From NCBI RefSeq assembly GCF_900095205.1, contig NZ_LT606951.1:744001-808000 (forward strand): a stretch of DNA of 64,000 nucleotides. Reading direction: 5' to 3'. A program made the position numbers and the translations under genes. Shown piece after piece: positions 17,502 through 27,935 of the stretch; position 1 is the first letter of the stretch, and the number at the start of each line of letters is the position of its first letter. Under the pieces are notes generated by a model. It did not search any database and was not told where the DNA came from. It was given only the letters and a program-made list of their open reading frames with translations. Source of the stretch: Polynucleobacter necessarius. Its GTDB lineage: Bacteria > Pseudomonadota > Gammaproteobacteria > Burkholderiales > Burkholderiaceae.

Positions 17502-20261
17502 ATGGCAACAATAGTAAAAGTACTCGCTAAAGAATTAAAACGTACCGCGCCAGACCTCTTGGAGCAGTTGAAGGCGGCCGGTATCGAAAAAGGTTCTGAG
17601 GACGATAGCATTACCGAAAAAGATAAAACAATCCTACTCGAGCATTTGCAGAAAGCGCATGGTAGTGCTGATACTGGCGCTCGCAAGAAGATCACTTTGA
17701 TCAAGCGAGAGAGTTCAGAAATTCGTCAAGCAGATTCTGCTGGTCGCATGCGCACTGTGCAAGTTGAGGTTCGGAAAAAGCGTGTGCTCGTTAAGGCAGG
17801 CGATAAGGCTTCTGAGGAAACTCCAGTTGCGCCAGTTAAAGAAGTAGCTCCGGCTGCACCTGCCAAGCCAATTATTTCTGAACAAGAGCTGGAAAAGCGC
17901 GCAGCTGAAGCTACTCGTCAAGCTGAATTGTTAGCTCGCCAAGAGGCTGAAATGAAGGCGGCTGAAGAGGCGCGTCAAAAGGAGGTTGCTGCTCCTGTAG
18001 TTGCTAAAGAAGAGGCTCCAGTAGATGAGGCTCCTGCCGCCGCAGCGGCTGCCGCAGATAAAAAAGCAGTGGCTGATAAGACAGCTAAAGAGTTGGCTGC
18101 AAGCAAAGAAAAAGAGTTAGCAGATATTCGTGTGCGTCGTGCAGCTGCCGAAGCAGAAGCTTTAGCCATTCGCGACATGATGAGCGCTCCCGCTCGCGTT
18201 CTAAAAGCGCCGAGTAAGATTGCAGCTGAAGAAGCGAAAAAAGGCACCTTGCATAAACCTGCAAAAGTTGAGGGCGCCGATGACAAGAAGAAAGCAGTTG
18301 TTAAAGTTGGTGGCAAAACCATTAAGTCTTCTGAAACATCATCTACATGGCAAGAAGAAGGCGCTAAGAAACCTGGCGGATTAAAGACTCGTGGCGATTC
18401 ATCAGGCGGTGTTGGTGGTTGGCGTTCAGGTGGCGGTCGCAAGAAGCAACGCCAAATTGCTGAAGTGAACGTGGATACGAACTTCCAAGTACCTATTGAG
18501 CCTGTAGTGCGTGATGTTCATGTGCCAGAAACAATTACTGTTGCTGAGTTAGCTCATGCAATGGCAGTCAAGAGTGCAGAAGTGATCAAGTTGTTGATGG
18601 GTATGGGCCAAATGGTTACCATTAATCAAGTGCTTGATCAAGATACTGCGATGATCATCGTGGAAGAAATGGGCCATAAGGCGCATGCCGCGAAATTGGA
18701 TGATCCAGATTTAGATTTGGGTACCGATGGACATGATGCGGAGTTGTTGCCACGTCCTCCAGTTGTTACTGTTATGGGACACGTTGATCACGGTAAAACT
18801 TCTTTGCTCGATAAGATTCGTGCTGCAAAGGTGGCGACTGGTGAAGCTGGTGGCATTACTCAGCATATTGGCGCATACCACGTAGAAACTCCACGCGGCA
18901 TGATTACTTTCTTAGATACCCCAGGTCACGAAGCCTTTACGGCAATGCGTGCTCGTGGTGCTAAGGCAACTGATATTGTTATTTTGGTTGTAGCTGCCGA
19001 TGACGGTGTGATGCCGCAAACTAAAGAAGCGATTCACCATGCAGTAGCAGGCGGAGTGCCTTTGGTGGTTGCTATTAACAAGATTGATAAACTAGAAGCC
19101 AATTCTGAGCGCGTTAAAACCGAGTTGGTTGCAGAGCAAGTAGTTCCAGAAGAGTACGGTGGCGATGTTCCATTTATTCCTGTATCAGCCAAAACTGGCG
19201 AAGGCATCGATGCTTTGCTAGAGAACGTTCTCTTGCAAGCTGAAATCTTGGAATTGAAAGCACCGAAAGATGCTCCTGCTCAAGGTTTAGTGATTGAAGC
19301 CCGTTTGGATAAAGGTAAGGGACCAGTTGCCACTGTATTGGTTCAGTCTGGCACGCTTAAGCGTGGTGATATGTTGTTGGCTGGCTCTACATTTGGACGC
19401 GTGCGCGCCATGATGGACGAGAACGGTAAGCCTTGTAATGAAGCTGGCCCATCTATACCTGTAGAGATTCAAGGTTTATCAGAAGTACCTGCAGCTGGTG
19501 AGGCAGTACAAGTTGTTCCTGATGAGCGTAAAGCACGTGAAATCGCTTTGTTCCGCCAACGCAAGTTCCGCGATGTGAAGCTTGCTAAACGGCAAGCAGT
19601 CAAGCTTGAAACCATGATGGAAAACATGGGTGAGGGAGCAATTGAAGCTAAATTGTTGCCACTGATTATCAAGGCAGACGTACAAGGCTCTCAAGAGGCA
19701 TTATCTCAGTCGCTCATGAAACTCTCTACACCAGAAGTGAAGGTTCAGATCGTTCATGCTGCTGTAGGTGGCATTACTGAAACTGATGTGAACTTAGCGG
19801 TTGCATCTAAAGCAGTCGTGATTGGCTTTAACTCTCGTGCTGCTGCAGCAGCACGAGAGTTGGCCGAGAAAAATGGTGTTGATATCCGATATCACAACAT
19901 TATTTATAACGCGGTTGATGAAGTGAAATTAGCTCTGAGCGGTATGTTGACTCCAGATAAGAAAGAGGAGATCACTGGCCTTGTAGAGATTCGTCAAGTC
20001 TTCTTGGTGTCTAAAGTTGGCGCCATTGCAGGTTGCTTGGTAGTGGACGGTATCGTTAAGCGCACATCTAGTGTTCGCCTCTTGCGTGACAACGTCGTTA
20101 TTTGGACTGGTGAGTTGGATTCCCTTAAGCGCTTTAAAGATGACGCTAAAGAAGTTCGTGCCGGTGTTGAGTGTGGTTTGTCATTAAAAGGTTATAACGA
20201 CATCAAAGAAGGCGATCAGCTTGAAGTGTTCGAAGTCACTGAAGTTGCTCGTTCACTCTAA
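17502..20261 (+). CDS. infB: Translation initiation factor IF-2
   Basis: GTPase that brings fMet-tRNA to the 30S subunit and promotes subunit joining. It has 919 residues, the long beta/gammaproteobacterial form. An IF2N domain comes first (residues 1-50), then an Ala/Glu/Lys-rich linker (about 60-330) and a second IF2N-like segment near 345-395. The G domain begins at about 425, with [20 protein letters not shown] and SAKTGEG. Domains II-IV end with the fMet-tRNA-binding C-terminal domain ([15 protein letters not shown]). A 32-bp perfect inverted repeat lies inside the gene at 19830-19861. It starts 13 bp after nusA. Intact. Confidence 0.97.
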   Translation: MATIVKVLAKELKRTAPDLLEQLKAAGIEKGSEDDSITEKDKTILLEHLQKAHGSADTGARKKITLIKRESSEIRQADSAGRMRTVQVEVRKKRVLVKAGDKASEETPVAPVKEVAPAAPAKPIISEQELEKRAAEATRQAELLARQEAEMKAAEEARQKEVAAPVVAKEEAPVDEAPAAAAAAADKKAVADKTAKELAASKEKELADIRVRRAAAEAEALAIRDMMSAPARVLKAPSKIAAEEAKKGTLHKPAKVEGADDKKKAVVKVGGKTIKSSETSSTWQEEGAKKPGGLKTRGDSSGGVGGWRSGGGRKKQRQIAEVNVDTNFQVPIEPVVRDVHVPETITVAELAHAMAVKSAEVIKLLMGMGQMVTINQVLDQDTAMIIVEEMGHKAHAAKLDDPDLDLGTDGHDAELLPRPPVVTVMGHVDHGKTSLLDKIRAAKVATGEAGGITQHIGAYHVETPRGMITFLDTPGHEAFTAMRARGAKATDIVILVVAADDGVMPQTKEAIHHAVAGGVPLVVAINKIDKLEANSERVKTELVAEQVVPEEYGGDVPFIPVSAKTGEGIDALLENVLLQAEILELKAPKDAPAQGLVIEARLDKGKGPVATVLVQSGTLKRGDMLLAGSTFGRVRAMMDENGKPCNEAGPSIPVEIQGLSEVPAAGEAVQVVPDERKAREIALFRQRKFRDVKLAKRQAVKLETMMENMGEGAIEAKLLPLIIKADVQGSQEALSQSLMKLSTPEVKVQIVHAAVGGITETDVNLAVASKAVVIGFNSRAAAAARELAEKNGVDIRYHNIIYNAVDEVKLALSGMLTPDKKEEITGLVEIRQVFLVSKVGAIAGCLVVDGIVKRTSSVRLLRDNVVIWTGELDSLKRFKDDAKEVRAGVECGLSLKGYNDIKEGDQLEVFEVTEVARSL
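19830..19861 (+). repeat. Perfect 32-bp palindrome inside infB
   Basis: Every base from 19830 to 19845 is complementary to its partner from 19861 back to 19846, with the centre CTGCAG. It falls in the codons for an Arg-Ala-rich segment ([11 protein letters not shown]). As RNA it could fold into a very stable stem. No similar copy was noticed elsewhere in the window. Confidence 0.85.
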
Positions 20262-20266
20262 TCGAT

Positions 20267-20635
20267 ATGCACAAGACTAGTCCGCATCGTAACCAGAGGC
20301 TTGCCGATCAAATTCAGCGAGACCTAGCCGAGCTTATCCCTCGTGAATTACGTAGTCCGAGTTTGGGCTTGATTACTTTGCAAAGTATCGAGCTCACTCC
20401 CGATTTAGCTCATGCTAAGGTGTTCTTTACTGTTTTGGGTGCAGAACCTGAACATGCTTTAAAGGCGCTTCAGGAAAAAGCAGGTTATTTACATTCACTA
20501 TTGTTTAAGCGTTTGCATATTCACACTGTTCCTACTTTGCATTTTCACTATGACAGCTCAGTTGAGCACGGCATAGAAATGTTTCGATTGATCGACCAGG
20601 CTGTAGAGAGCGATCACAAAGACGAGACTAAGTAA
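20267..20635 (+). CDS. rbfA: Ribosome-binding factor A
   Basis: Small KH-fold factor that binds the 30S subunit during late 16S rRNA maturation and cold adaptation. It has 122 residues, normal length. The family signature is seen at the N-terminus ([21 protein letters not shown]) and in [19 protein letters not shown], and the C-terminal half ends in the typical [20 protein letters not shown]. It starts 5 bp after infB and precedes truB by 5 bp, the conserved operon order. Intact. Confidence 0.95.
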   Translation: MHKTSPHRNQRLADQIQRDLAELIPRELRSPSLGLITLQSIELTPDLAHAKVFFTVLGAEPEHALKALQEKAGYLHSLLFKRLHIHTVPTLHFHYDSSVEHGIEMFRLIDQAVESDHKDETK

Positions 20636-20640
20636 TTCTC

Positions 20641-21552
20641 ATGTCTATACGAATTGACGGCGTAGTGCTTCTTGATAAACCTGCTGGGATGAGCTCGCAG
20701 GGTGCAGTAACTGCTGTTAAACGTGCTTTCAACGCAGATAAGGCTGGTCATACCGGAACTCTAGATCCTATGGCCACTGGATTATTGCCAATCTGCTTAG
20801 GTGAGGCAACCAAGTATTCGCAAGACTTGCTTGAGGCTAACAAAACTTATATTGCGCGCGTGAGATTTGGATCGCGTACTGATACTGGTGATGCAGAAGG
20901 TGTCACCATTGAAGAATTACCTCTACCAGCATTTACATCCGATGCTGAAATTCAACTTGCATTAGAGGCCTTGCTTCCAAAATTTACTGGTGCAATTTCA
21001 CAAGTACCTCCAATGTATTCTGCGCTTAAGCGCGACGGTAAGCCATTGTATGAGTATGCTCGTGCTGGTGTTGAATTAGAACGTGCTCCACGTGATATCA
21101 CGATTCATTCTATTTGCTGGACTGATGTTACTTGGCCAGAAGCTTCTTTAGAAGTTAGCTGTAGCAAGGGAACTTATATTCGTGTTTTGGCAGAAGATTT
21201 AGGCAATGCTCTTGGATGCGGCGCTCACCTCGTGGGGCTGCGACGTACTGAAGTGGGGCACCTCAATCTAGAGCAGTCCTTTACGATTGAATCCATTCAA
21301 AGTGGTTTGCAAAATAGCGCTAACTATATTTTGCCGGTTGACGCGCTCTTACAAACGTTACCTCACCTCACGGTTGATGAGCAGCAAGCAAAGCGTTTGG
21401 AGATGGGGCAACGAGTTCCACTCAACTTACCATCCGTTGAAGCTTTAGTGCGTATTTATCGTGCTACAGCTGCTCCTCACAACTTTATAGGCACTGCCGA
21501 TTGGCGTTCTGGGGTTTTACATCCTAAGCGCGTGATTTCGCAGGCTCATTAA
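20641..21552 (+). CDS. truB: tRNA pseudouridine(55) synthase TruB
   Basis: Makes pseudouridine 55 in the T-loop of nearly all tRNAs. It has 303 residues. The catalytic motif GHTGTLDPMATGLLP gives Asp42 as the nucleophile. Further family blocks are YIARVRFGSRTDTGDAEG, QVPPMYSALKRDGKPLYEYAR and CSKGTYIRVLAEDLG. A C-terminal PUA-like region is partly recognisable (residues 235-300). It is the last gene of the rimP operon. Intact. Confidence 0.96.
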   Translation: MSIRIDGVVLLDKPAGMSSQGAVTAVKRAFNADKAGHTGTLDPMATGLLPICLGEATKYSQDLLEANKTYIARVRFGSRTDTGDAEGVTIEELPLPAFTSDAEIQLALEALLPKFTGAISQVPPMYSALKRDGKPLYEYARAGVELERAPRDITIHSICWTDVTWPEASLEVSCSKGTYIRVLAEDLGNALGCGAHLVGLRRTEVGHLNLEQSFTIESIQSGLQNSANYILPVDALLQTLPHLTVDEQQAKRLEMGQRVPLNLPSVEALVRIYRATAAPHNFIGTADWRSGVLHPKRVISQAH

Positions 21553-21589
21553 TTAACCCTTTACTTACCTTTAACTTTAGAAGCTTCAC

Positions 21590-23407
21590 ATGACTAAACG
21601 CGCACTTCGTAACATTGCCATCATCGCCCACGTTGACCACGGTAAAACCACTTTGGTTGACCAACTCTTACGCCAATCTGGCACATTCCGCTCCAATGAA
21701 AAAATAACCGAACGCGTCATGGATTCAAATGACTTGGAAAAAGAGCGCGGCATTACTATTTTGTCCAAAAACTGTGCGGTGGAGTATGACGGCACTCATA
21801 TCAATATTGTCGACACCCCAGGACATGCTGACTTCGGCGGTGAAGTAGAGCGTGTGCTCTCGATGGTTGACGGTGTTTTGCTTTTGGTTGACGCGGTTGA
21901 AGGCCCAATGCCACAAACCCGCTTCGTGACCAAGAAGGCCCTGGCTTTAGGTCTGAAGCCAATTGTGGTGATTAACAAGGTTGACCGCCCAGGCACACGT
22001 ACCGATTACGTAATCAATGCAACCTTTGAGTTGTTTGACAAATTAGGCGCTACTGAAGAGCAGCTGGACTTCCCTGTGGTGTATGCATCTGGCTTGAACG
22101 GTTATGCAGATTTGACCGACGATGTACGTGAAGGCGATATGCGCCCATTGTTTGACACAGTGTTGAAGCACGTGCCAGTTCGTGACGACAATCCAGAAGG
22201 GCCATTGCAATTACAAATTACCTCGATTGAATACAGCACTTACGTCGGTAAGATCGGCGTAGGTCGTGTAAATTGCGGAACTGTGAAGCCTTTGATGGAC
22301 GTTATGTTTATGGATGGCCCTGATGGCGTTCAACGTAAAGGCCGCATTAACCAGGTATTGAAGTTCCGTGGCTTAGAGCGCGAAATCGTTGACGAAGCAC
22401 AAGCTGGCGACATCGTATTGGTAAACGGCATTGAAGATTTAGCGATTGGTACAACGATCTGTGCTCCAGACGTTCCTGAGGCATTGCCAATGCTCAAGAT
22501 TGATGAGCCTACTTTAACCATGAACTTCATGGTGAACACTAGCCCGTTGGCTGGTCGTGAAGGCAAGTTTGTTACTAGCCGCCAGATTCGTGAACGTCTT
22601 GACCGCGAACTAAAGTCGAATATGGCTTTGCGTGTAAAAGAAACTGACGATGACACAGTGTTTGAAGTGTCTGGTCGTGGCGAATTGCATTTGACTATTT
22701 TGGTAGAAACTATGCGTCGTGAAGGTTATGAATTAGCAGTTTCTCGTCCACGCGTTGTTTTCCACGAGGAAGATGGTGTGAAGATGGAGCCGTACGAGAA
22801 TTTAACAGTTGACGTGGAAGATACAACTCAAGGCGCCGTCATGGAGGATTTGGGTAAGCGTAAGGGTGAATTACTTGATATGGTGAGCGATGGCAAAGGT
22901 CGCACACGTCTTGAGTATCGTATTCCTGCGCGTGGCCTGATCGGCTTCCAAGGAGATTTCATGACCATGACTCGCGGTAATGGTTTGATGAGTCACACGT
23001 TTGATTCTTATGCGCCAGCTAAAGATGGTATCTTGGGTGAGCGCCATAACGGCGTATTGATTAGTCAAGATGATGGTGAGGCAGTAGCTTACGCATTATG
23101 GAAGTTGCAAGACCGAGGCCGCATGTTTGTAAGTCCTGGCGATCCTTTGTATGAAGGTATGGTTATTGGTATTCATAGCCGCGATAACGACTTAGTTGTG
23201 AACCCAATTAAGGGCAAGCAATTAACCAACGTTCGCGCATCTGGTACTGACGAAGCAGTTCGCTTGGTTACTCCAATTGCTATGAACTTAGAATACGCGG
23301 TTGAGTTTATTGATGATGATGAGTTGGTTGAAGTAACTCCAAAGAGTATTCGTATACGCAAGCGCTATCTCAAAGAGCAAGAGCGTAAAAAAGCTTCACG
23401 CGAGTAA
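21590..23407 (+). CDS. typA: Ribosome-associated GTPase TypA/BipA
   Basis: Translational GTPase involved in 50S assembly and stress adaptation. It has 605 residues, typical. The G domain at residues 1-200 shows [31 protein letters not shown] and NKVDR. The elongation-factor-like domains II, III and V follow ([16 protein letters not shown] block near 400, [19 protein letters not shown] near 450) and the BipA-specific C-terminal domain. An intrinsic terminator follows directly. Intact, and it closes the core block; the next gene, tex, is broken. Confidence 0.96.
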   Translation: MTKRALRNIAIIAHVDHGKTTLVDQLLRQSGTFRSNEKITERVMDSNDLEKERGITILSKNCAVEYDGTHINIVDTPGHADFGGEVERVLSMVDGVLLLVDAVEGPMPQTRFVTKKALALGLKPIVVINKVDRPGTRTDYVINATFELFDKLGATEEQLDFPVVYASGLNGYADLTDDVREGDMRPLFDTVLKHVPVRDDNPEGPLQLQITSIEYSTYVGKIGVGRVNCGTVKPLMDVMFMDGPDGVQRKGRINQVLKFRGLEREIVDEAQAGDIVLVNGIEDLAIGTTICAPDVPEALPMLKIDEPTLTMNFMVNTSPLAGREGKFVTSRQIRERLDRELKSNMALRVKETDDDTVFEVSGRGELHLTILVETMRREGYELAVSRPRVVFHEEDGVKMEPYENLTVDVEDTTQGAVMEDLGKRKGELLDMVSDGKGRTRLEYRIPARGLIGFQGDFMTMTRGNGLMSHTFDSYAPAKDGILGERHNGVLISQDDGEAVAYALWKLQDRGRMFVSPGDPLYEGMVIGIHSRDNDLVVNPIKGKQLTNVRASGTDEAVRLVTPIAMNLEYAVEFIDDDELVEVTPKSIRIRKRYLKEQERKKASRE

Positions 23408-23425
23408 GTAACTCAAGTTACAAAC

Positions 23426-23454
23426 CAAAAGTCACCTCCGGGTGGCTTTTGTTC
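23426..23454 (+). terminator. Terminator after typA
   Basis: Stem AAAAGTCACC paired with GGGTGGCTTTT around a TCC loop, followed by a T-rich stretch, 20 bp after the typA stop. It could work in both directions because the stem ends in A and T runs. Confidence 0.8.
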
Positions 23455-23499
23455 TTCATTGAAATCAAAACTCTAAAATATAAGTAAATCCCTAACTTT

Positions 23500-25731
23500 A
23501 TGCTGCCATCTATTGAACAACGACTTGCTCAAGAACTTTCTGCTAAACCTGCTCAAGTAGCCGCTGCAATAGCCCTGATGGATGAGGGTGCAACCGTACC
23601 CTTTATTGCGCGCTATCGTAAAGAAGTCGCTGGGGGTTTGGATGATGCACAGTTACGCTTGTTAGAAGAGCGCCTTAGCTACCTCCGAGAATTAGAAGAC
23701 CGTTGTAAAACCATTGTTACTTCAATAGAAGAGCAGGGCAAGATGACGCCAGACTTGCTCAAGGGCAATTATGTTGGCAGAGAATAAGACTCGCCTAGAG
23801 GATCTCTACCTTCCTTACAAGCCAAAGCGTAGAACCAAAGCGCAAATCGCGTTGGAGGCTGGATTAGAGCCGCTAGCAAATGACTTGCTCAATAATCTCA
23901 ATCTCGATCCCGAAGTAGAGGCCGTCAAATATCTCAAAGAGGCATTTCAGGTGGATGGCACAGATAATGCTGGTGTTCCTGATACTAAGGCTGCTCTGGA
24001 AGGTGCTCGTCAGATCTTGATGGAGCGCTTTGCTGAAGATGCAACTTTGGTTCGGTCTTTGCGGGAATGCTTGCAAGATCATGGAGTGGTTGAATCCAAA
24101 GTAATTGCCGGCAAGGAGCAAGAGGGTGAAAAGTTCGCCGATTACTTTGATTACTCAGAACCAATTAAAGCCATTCCTTCTCACCGTGCCTTAGCTTTAT
24201 TTAGGGGGCGCGAGCAGATATTGATGGTTGTCCTGCGTTTAGATAGTGAAGAAGAAAAGCCTAAATGTGATGCCCCACATAATCCATGTGAAAACCGCAT
24301 CGCCAAGCATTTCAAGATTAAAAATGAAGGCCATCCTGCTGATGCATGGTTAGCCGACACCGTACGCTGGACATGGCGCGTTAAGTGTTCCCTACACCTT
24401 GAGTTAGAGTTGATGACTGCTATGCGTGAGCGCTCAGAAACTGAGGCGAATAATGTCTTTGCACGCAATCTTAAGGACCTTTTATTGGCTGCTCCAGCAG
24501 GACCCCAGAGTTACCATTGGTCTGGATCCAGGTATGCGTACAGGAGTCAAAGTGGCAGTGGTGGATGCGACTGGCAAAGTAGTCGACACCGATGTGATTT
24601 ATCCTCATCAACCCAAAAATGATTGGGCTGGTTCATTGTTTGCTTTAGCCAAATTGGCCGAGAAACATCATGCAACTTTGATATCGATTGGTAACGGTAC
24701 CGCCTCTCGTGAAACCGATAAATTAGCGCAGGATCTTATTAAAGCAAAGCTGGAGCTTCAGCTTACTAAGATCGTTGTTTCAGAAGCGGGCGCTTCTGTT
24801 TATTCTGCTTCGGAATATGTCTCAAAAGAGTTGCCAGGAATGGATGTCTCCTTACGAGGCGCAGTTTCTATTGCGAGAAGATTGCAAGATCTATTAGCGG
24901 AGTTGGTGAAGATTGATCCTAAGTCGATTGGCGTCGGTCAGTACCAGCATGACGTGATGCAAACGCAATTGGCGAAGTCTCTTGTCGCGCGGTGGCAGAG
25001 GATTGCGTGAACGCTGTTGGTGTCGATGTAAATGCTGCCTCTGCGCCCTTGTTAGCTAGGGTATCAGGACTCAGTTCGACTGTGGCTGAGGGTATCTCGT
25101 CGCCTACCGAGATAGTAAGGGTGCATTTAAATCCAGAACAGAGTTAAAGAGTGTGCCGCGTTTGGGTGATAAAACATATGAACAAGCTGTTGGCTTTTTG
25201 CGCATCATGAATGGGGATGATCCATTAGATGCACCTGCGGTTCATCCTGAGTCCTATCCTTTGGTTGAGAAGATTTTGAAGGACATTAAAAAAGGGGTGA
25301 AAGAGGTGATTGGGGATGCGGGCTTACTTAAATCACTCGCGCCAGAAAAGTATGTCGACAGTCAATTCGGTTTACCCACTGTTACTGACATTATTAAAGA
25401 GTTAGAGAAACCCGGACGTGATCCGCGTCCAGAATTTACCACTGCTACATTTAAAGAAGGCGTAGAAAAAATCAGCGACCTGAAAACAGATATGATTCTT
25501 GAGGGCGTTGTTACAAACGTAGCGGCCGTTGGCGCATTTGTTGATATCGGCGTTCGTCAGGATGGTTTGGTGCATATTTCAGCTCTATCAAATACCTTTG
25601 TGAAGGACTCTCATACCGTTGTGAAAGCCGGACAAGTAGTGAAGGTGAAAGTATTGGAGATCGATGAAAAGCGTAAGCGTATAGCGTTAACTATGCGTTT
25701 AACTGATGAGGCGCCCAAGGCCAGGGTCTAA
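23500..25731 (+). pseudogene. tex: Broken RNA-binding transcription accessory protein Tex
   Basis: Remnant of Tex, a conserved cytosolic RNA-binding protein of about 770 residues (N-terminal helical region, YqgF-like nuclease fold, helix-hairpin-helix, S1). Four frame breaks are visible. There is an extra G near 23763, after which [20 protein letters not shown] continues in another frame, and an extra C in a CCCC run near 24503 before [14 protein letters not shown] shift near 24985 interrupts the sequence before [15 protein letters not shown], and two extra bases near 25088 lie before [11 protein letters not shown]. The S1 domain ([20 protein letters not shown]) reads cleanly to the TAA at 25731. 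No single frame covers more than a third of the gene. Confidence 0.93.
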
Positions 25732-25942
25732 AGCTGAGCAAAAAAATCCTAGAGAGTCTAACATCGGATGCTAGAAAGCCTTAAGAGGCAAGACATTCAG
25801 CGCCTCCAGTGAATAATGCAATGGCTGCCGCATTTAGTAGGCTATAAAAAATAGCAGGTTATTTTTGGAATTTGTAACATTTATGGCGCAAATTCTCTAA
25901 ACTATCGTTTCACTTGTTTAATCACGAAAGGCTCGGAATCCT

Positions 25943-26937
25943 GTGAAAATGTCTCAATCAATTTTCCGCATTGCAGCAATTATGCTGTGTGCATTCGGTG
26001 TCAGCATTTCTGCTGTCAAAGCTGCAGATTTTTCTGAGGATCGCCCAATTACCTTAGTAGTGCCATTTTCTGCTGGTGGGCCAACTGACAAAGTAGCGCG
26101 TGAGCTAGCTCTGGCCATGGGTAAACAACTCAAGGGTCAAGTGATTGTGGATAACAGCCCTGGCGCTGGTGGAACAATTGCTGCTAAGCGAGTGATTAAT
26201 TCCAAGAATGATGGGTATACATTACTGATTCATCATATTGGCATGTCTACTGCCCCAGCTTTATATAAGAACCTGGGCTTTGATCCATTAAATGACTATG
26301 AGTATGTGGGTCAGGTTGCTGACGTGCCAATGTTATTAGTTGGTAATAAAGATTTGCCACCTAAGAACTATCAAGAACTCCTCCCGTACATGAAAGCAAA
26401 CGTCAGCAAGATTGCTTATGCTAATGCTGGTGTAGGATCTGCTAGTCATTTATGTGGCTTGCTCGTTATGAGCCGCATTCAATTAGATTTGACGACTATT
26501 CCCTATAAAGGCACTGCACCAGCTTTGACAGATTTGATTGGTGGTCAAGTTCAGTTAATGTGTGACCAGACAACCAATCTTTCAGGTCAGTTGGCAACCA
26601 ATGCTGTTAAGCCTCTTGTGGCATAACAACCACGCAACGTATCAAAGCCTTCGATAAAATTCCTACCTTAATGAGCAGGGGCTTAAAGAACTTTGAAGTA
26701 AAGGTTTGGCATGGCGTTTATGCTCCAAAGGGAACACCTAAGCCAGAAATGGATAAATTGGCCAAGGCTTTACAAGGGGCTATTCAAGACCCACTGTATA
26801 AGCAACACATGGCTGAGTTGGGTGTAGAAATTCCCTCACAAGCTAACGTAACGCCTGAGGGTTTGAAAAAACATCTGAAGACACAGATTGATTTGTGGAC
26901 TCCAATTATTAAATCTGCAGGCATCTACGCAGATTAA
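25943..26937 (+). pseudogene. Broken Bug-family (TctC) periplasmic receptor
   Basis: Remnant of a tripartite tricarboxylate transporter receptor, a periplasmic binding protein for carboxylates, normally about 325 residues. From the GTG at 25943, with GAAAGG 11 bp upstream, it has a signal peptide and the family block RPITLVVPFSAGGPTDKVAREL, then SPGAGGTIAAKRV. A frameshift near 26620 puts a stop after KPLVA. The rest (AFDKIPTL, then FEVKVWHGVYAPKGTPKP to IDLWTPIIKSAGIYAD) continues in another frame to the TAA at 26937. The permease genes TctA/TctB are not in this window, as is usual for orphan Bug receptors of this order. Confidence 0.88.
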
Positions 26938-26966
26938 TAAAAAGAAAAAATTGCTGATAGATAAAG

Positions 26967-26987
26967 ACCGCCTCCGGGCGGTTTTTC
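26967..26987. terminator. Terminator shared by two converging dead genes
   Basis: Perfect stem ACCGCC/GGCGGT (26967-26972 with 26977-26982), loop TCCG, followed by TTTTT. It lies between the end of the Bug receptor (plus) and the transglutaminase gene (minus). An A-rich flank on the other side may allow use in both directions. Confidence 0.8.
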
Positions 26988-27007
26988 TATTTCAGCAAGA
27001 TCAAATA

Positions 27008-27928
27008 CTAAGAATTGATAGGAAGCGCTGTGACCGCTACATCGAGTGTATGGTCTGCCGCCATGAATCACTCCGCGTATCGGCGACACGTCTGAGTAGT
27101 CACGTCCTTGGGCTAGATGCACATAGTCCTCGCCTGGGGTGCCGTAGCCCCAGCGATTATTAGTAGGATCTAGGTCACATCAAATGCCTTCGGATAGAGC
27201 TGTCCATTTTCATCTAGGGTAGGCACATAAACAGACACCCAGGCATGCGAGGCATCGCCACCAATAAGCCTTGCTTGGCCCGGGGGTGGATTGGTAAGAA
27301 TATATCCGCTGATATATTTTGCAGGCAAACCAATGCTACGCAAAGAAGCGATCAGAATATGTGCAAAGTCCTGGCATATACCTTGTCTCTTCTTTAGCGC
27401 TTCTAATGCTGGAGTTCCAATATCTGTACTCTTGCTGACATAATGAAACTCGCTATAAATGTGCTTCATCAAATCAATTGCGGCATCCAAGAGGGGTCGC
27501 CCAGAGGTAAAGTTTGCACGGGCAAATTCTGCGAACTCAGGGCGCAAGGTAATGAAAGATGAAGTAAATAGAAATTCTGAAGCAGCGTCCCACTTGGTAT
27601 TCGAGTGATAGCGAAAATATTCTCGTACCAATTCCCAGGCAGGGGTATCTAGAGGTTTTGGCCCGTAATCAATACTAGAAGTTTCTATTAATGACTTTGC
27701 GGTAATTAACGATTCATTATGCCTACTTTGTAAGGAAAAGAAAGTGCATACATTGCCGTAGCTATCTTTATTTTCCTCACTCCATGCAGGCCTAGGATCA
27801 ACAGAAATTTCAGAATTGAGGACTTTCTGTGTTTCGGTATCTGCAGGTTTAAGGTGGGCAAAATGCTGGGCAATCTCGACATTGGGGTCGTATGCATAAT
27901 GGGTATCGTGGGTGATCTCAAGTAGCAT
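27008..27928 (-). pseudogene. Broken transglutaminase-like protein
   Basis: Remnant of a bacterial transglutaminase-like protein (about 300 residues) of the kind found with ATP-grasp/alpha-E genes. From the ATG at 27928 it opens MLLEITHDTHYAYDP. The catalytic core is readable: the Cys of RQGICQDFAHILIASLRSIG and the His of GDASHAWVSVYVP. A frameshift near 27175 creates a stop just after the core. The expected C-terminus ([20 protein letters not shown], then [10 protein letters not shown]) is in another frame, and a second shift near 27055 precedes the last residues and the TAG at 27008. Last gene of a three-gene operon; all three are broken. Confidence 0.87.
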
Positions 27929-27935
27929 GATGTGC

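Noticed and set aside
24400..25150. Programmed frameshifting in tex
   Set aside because: Several unrelated breaks occur, with no slippery heptamer followed by a stable structure, and the intervening frames contain stops.
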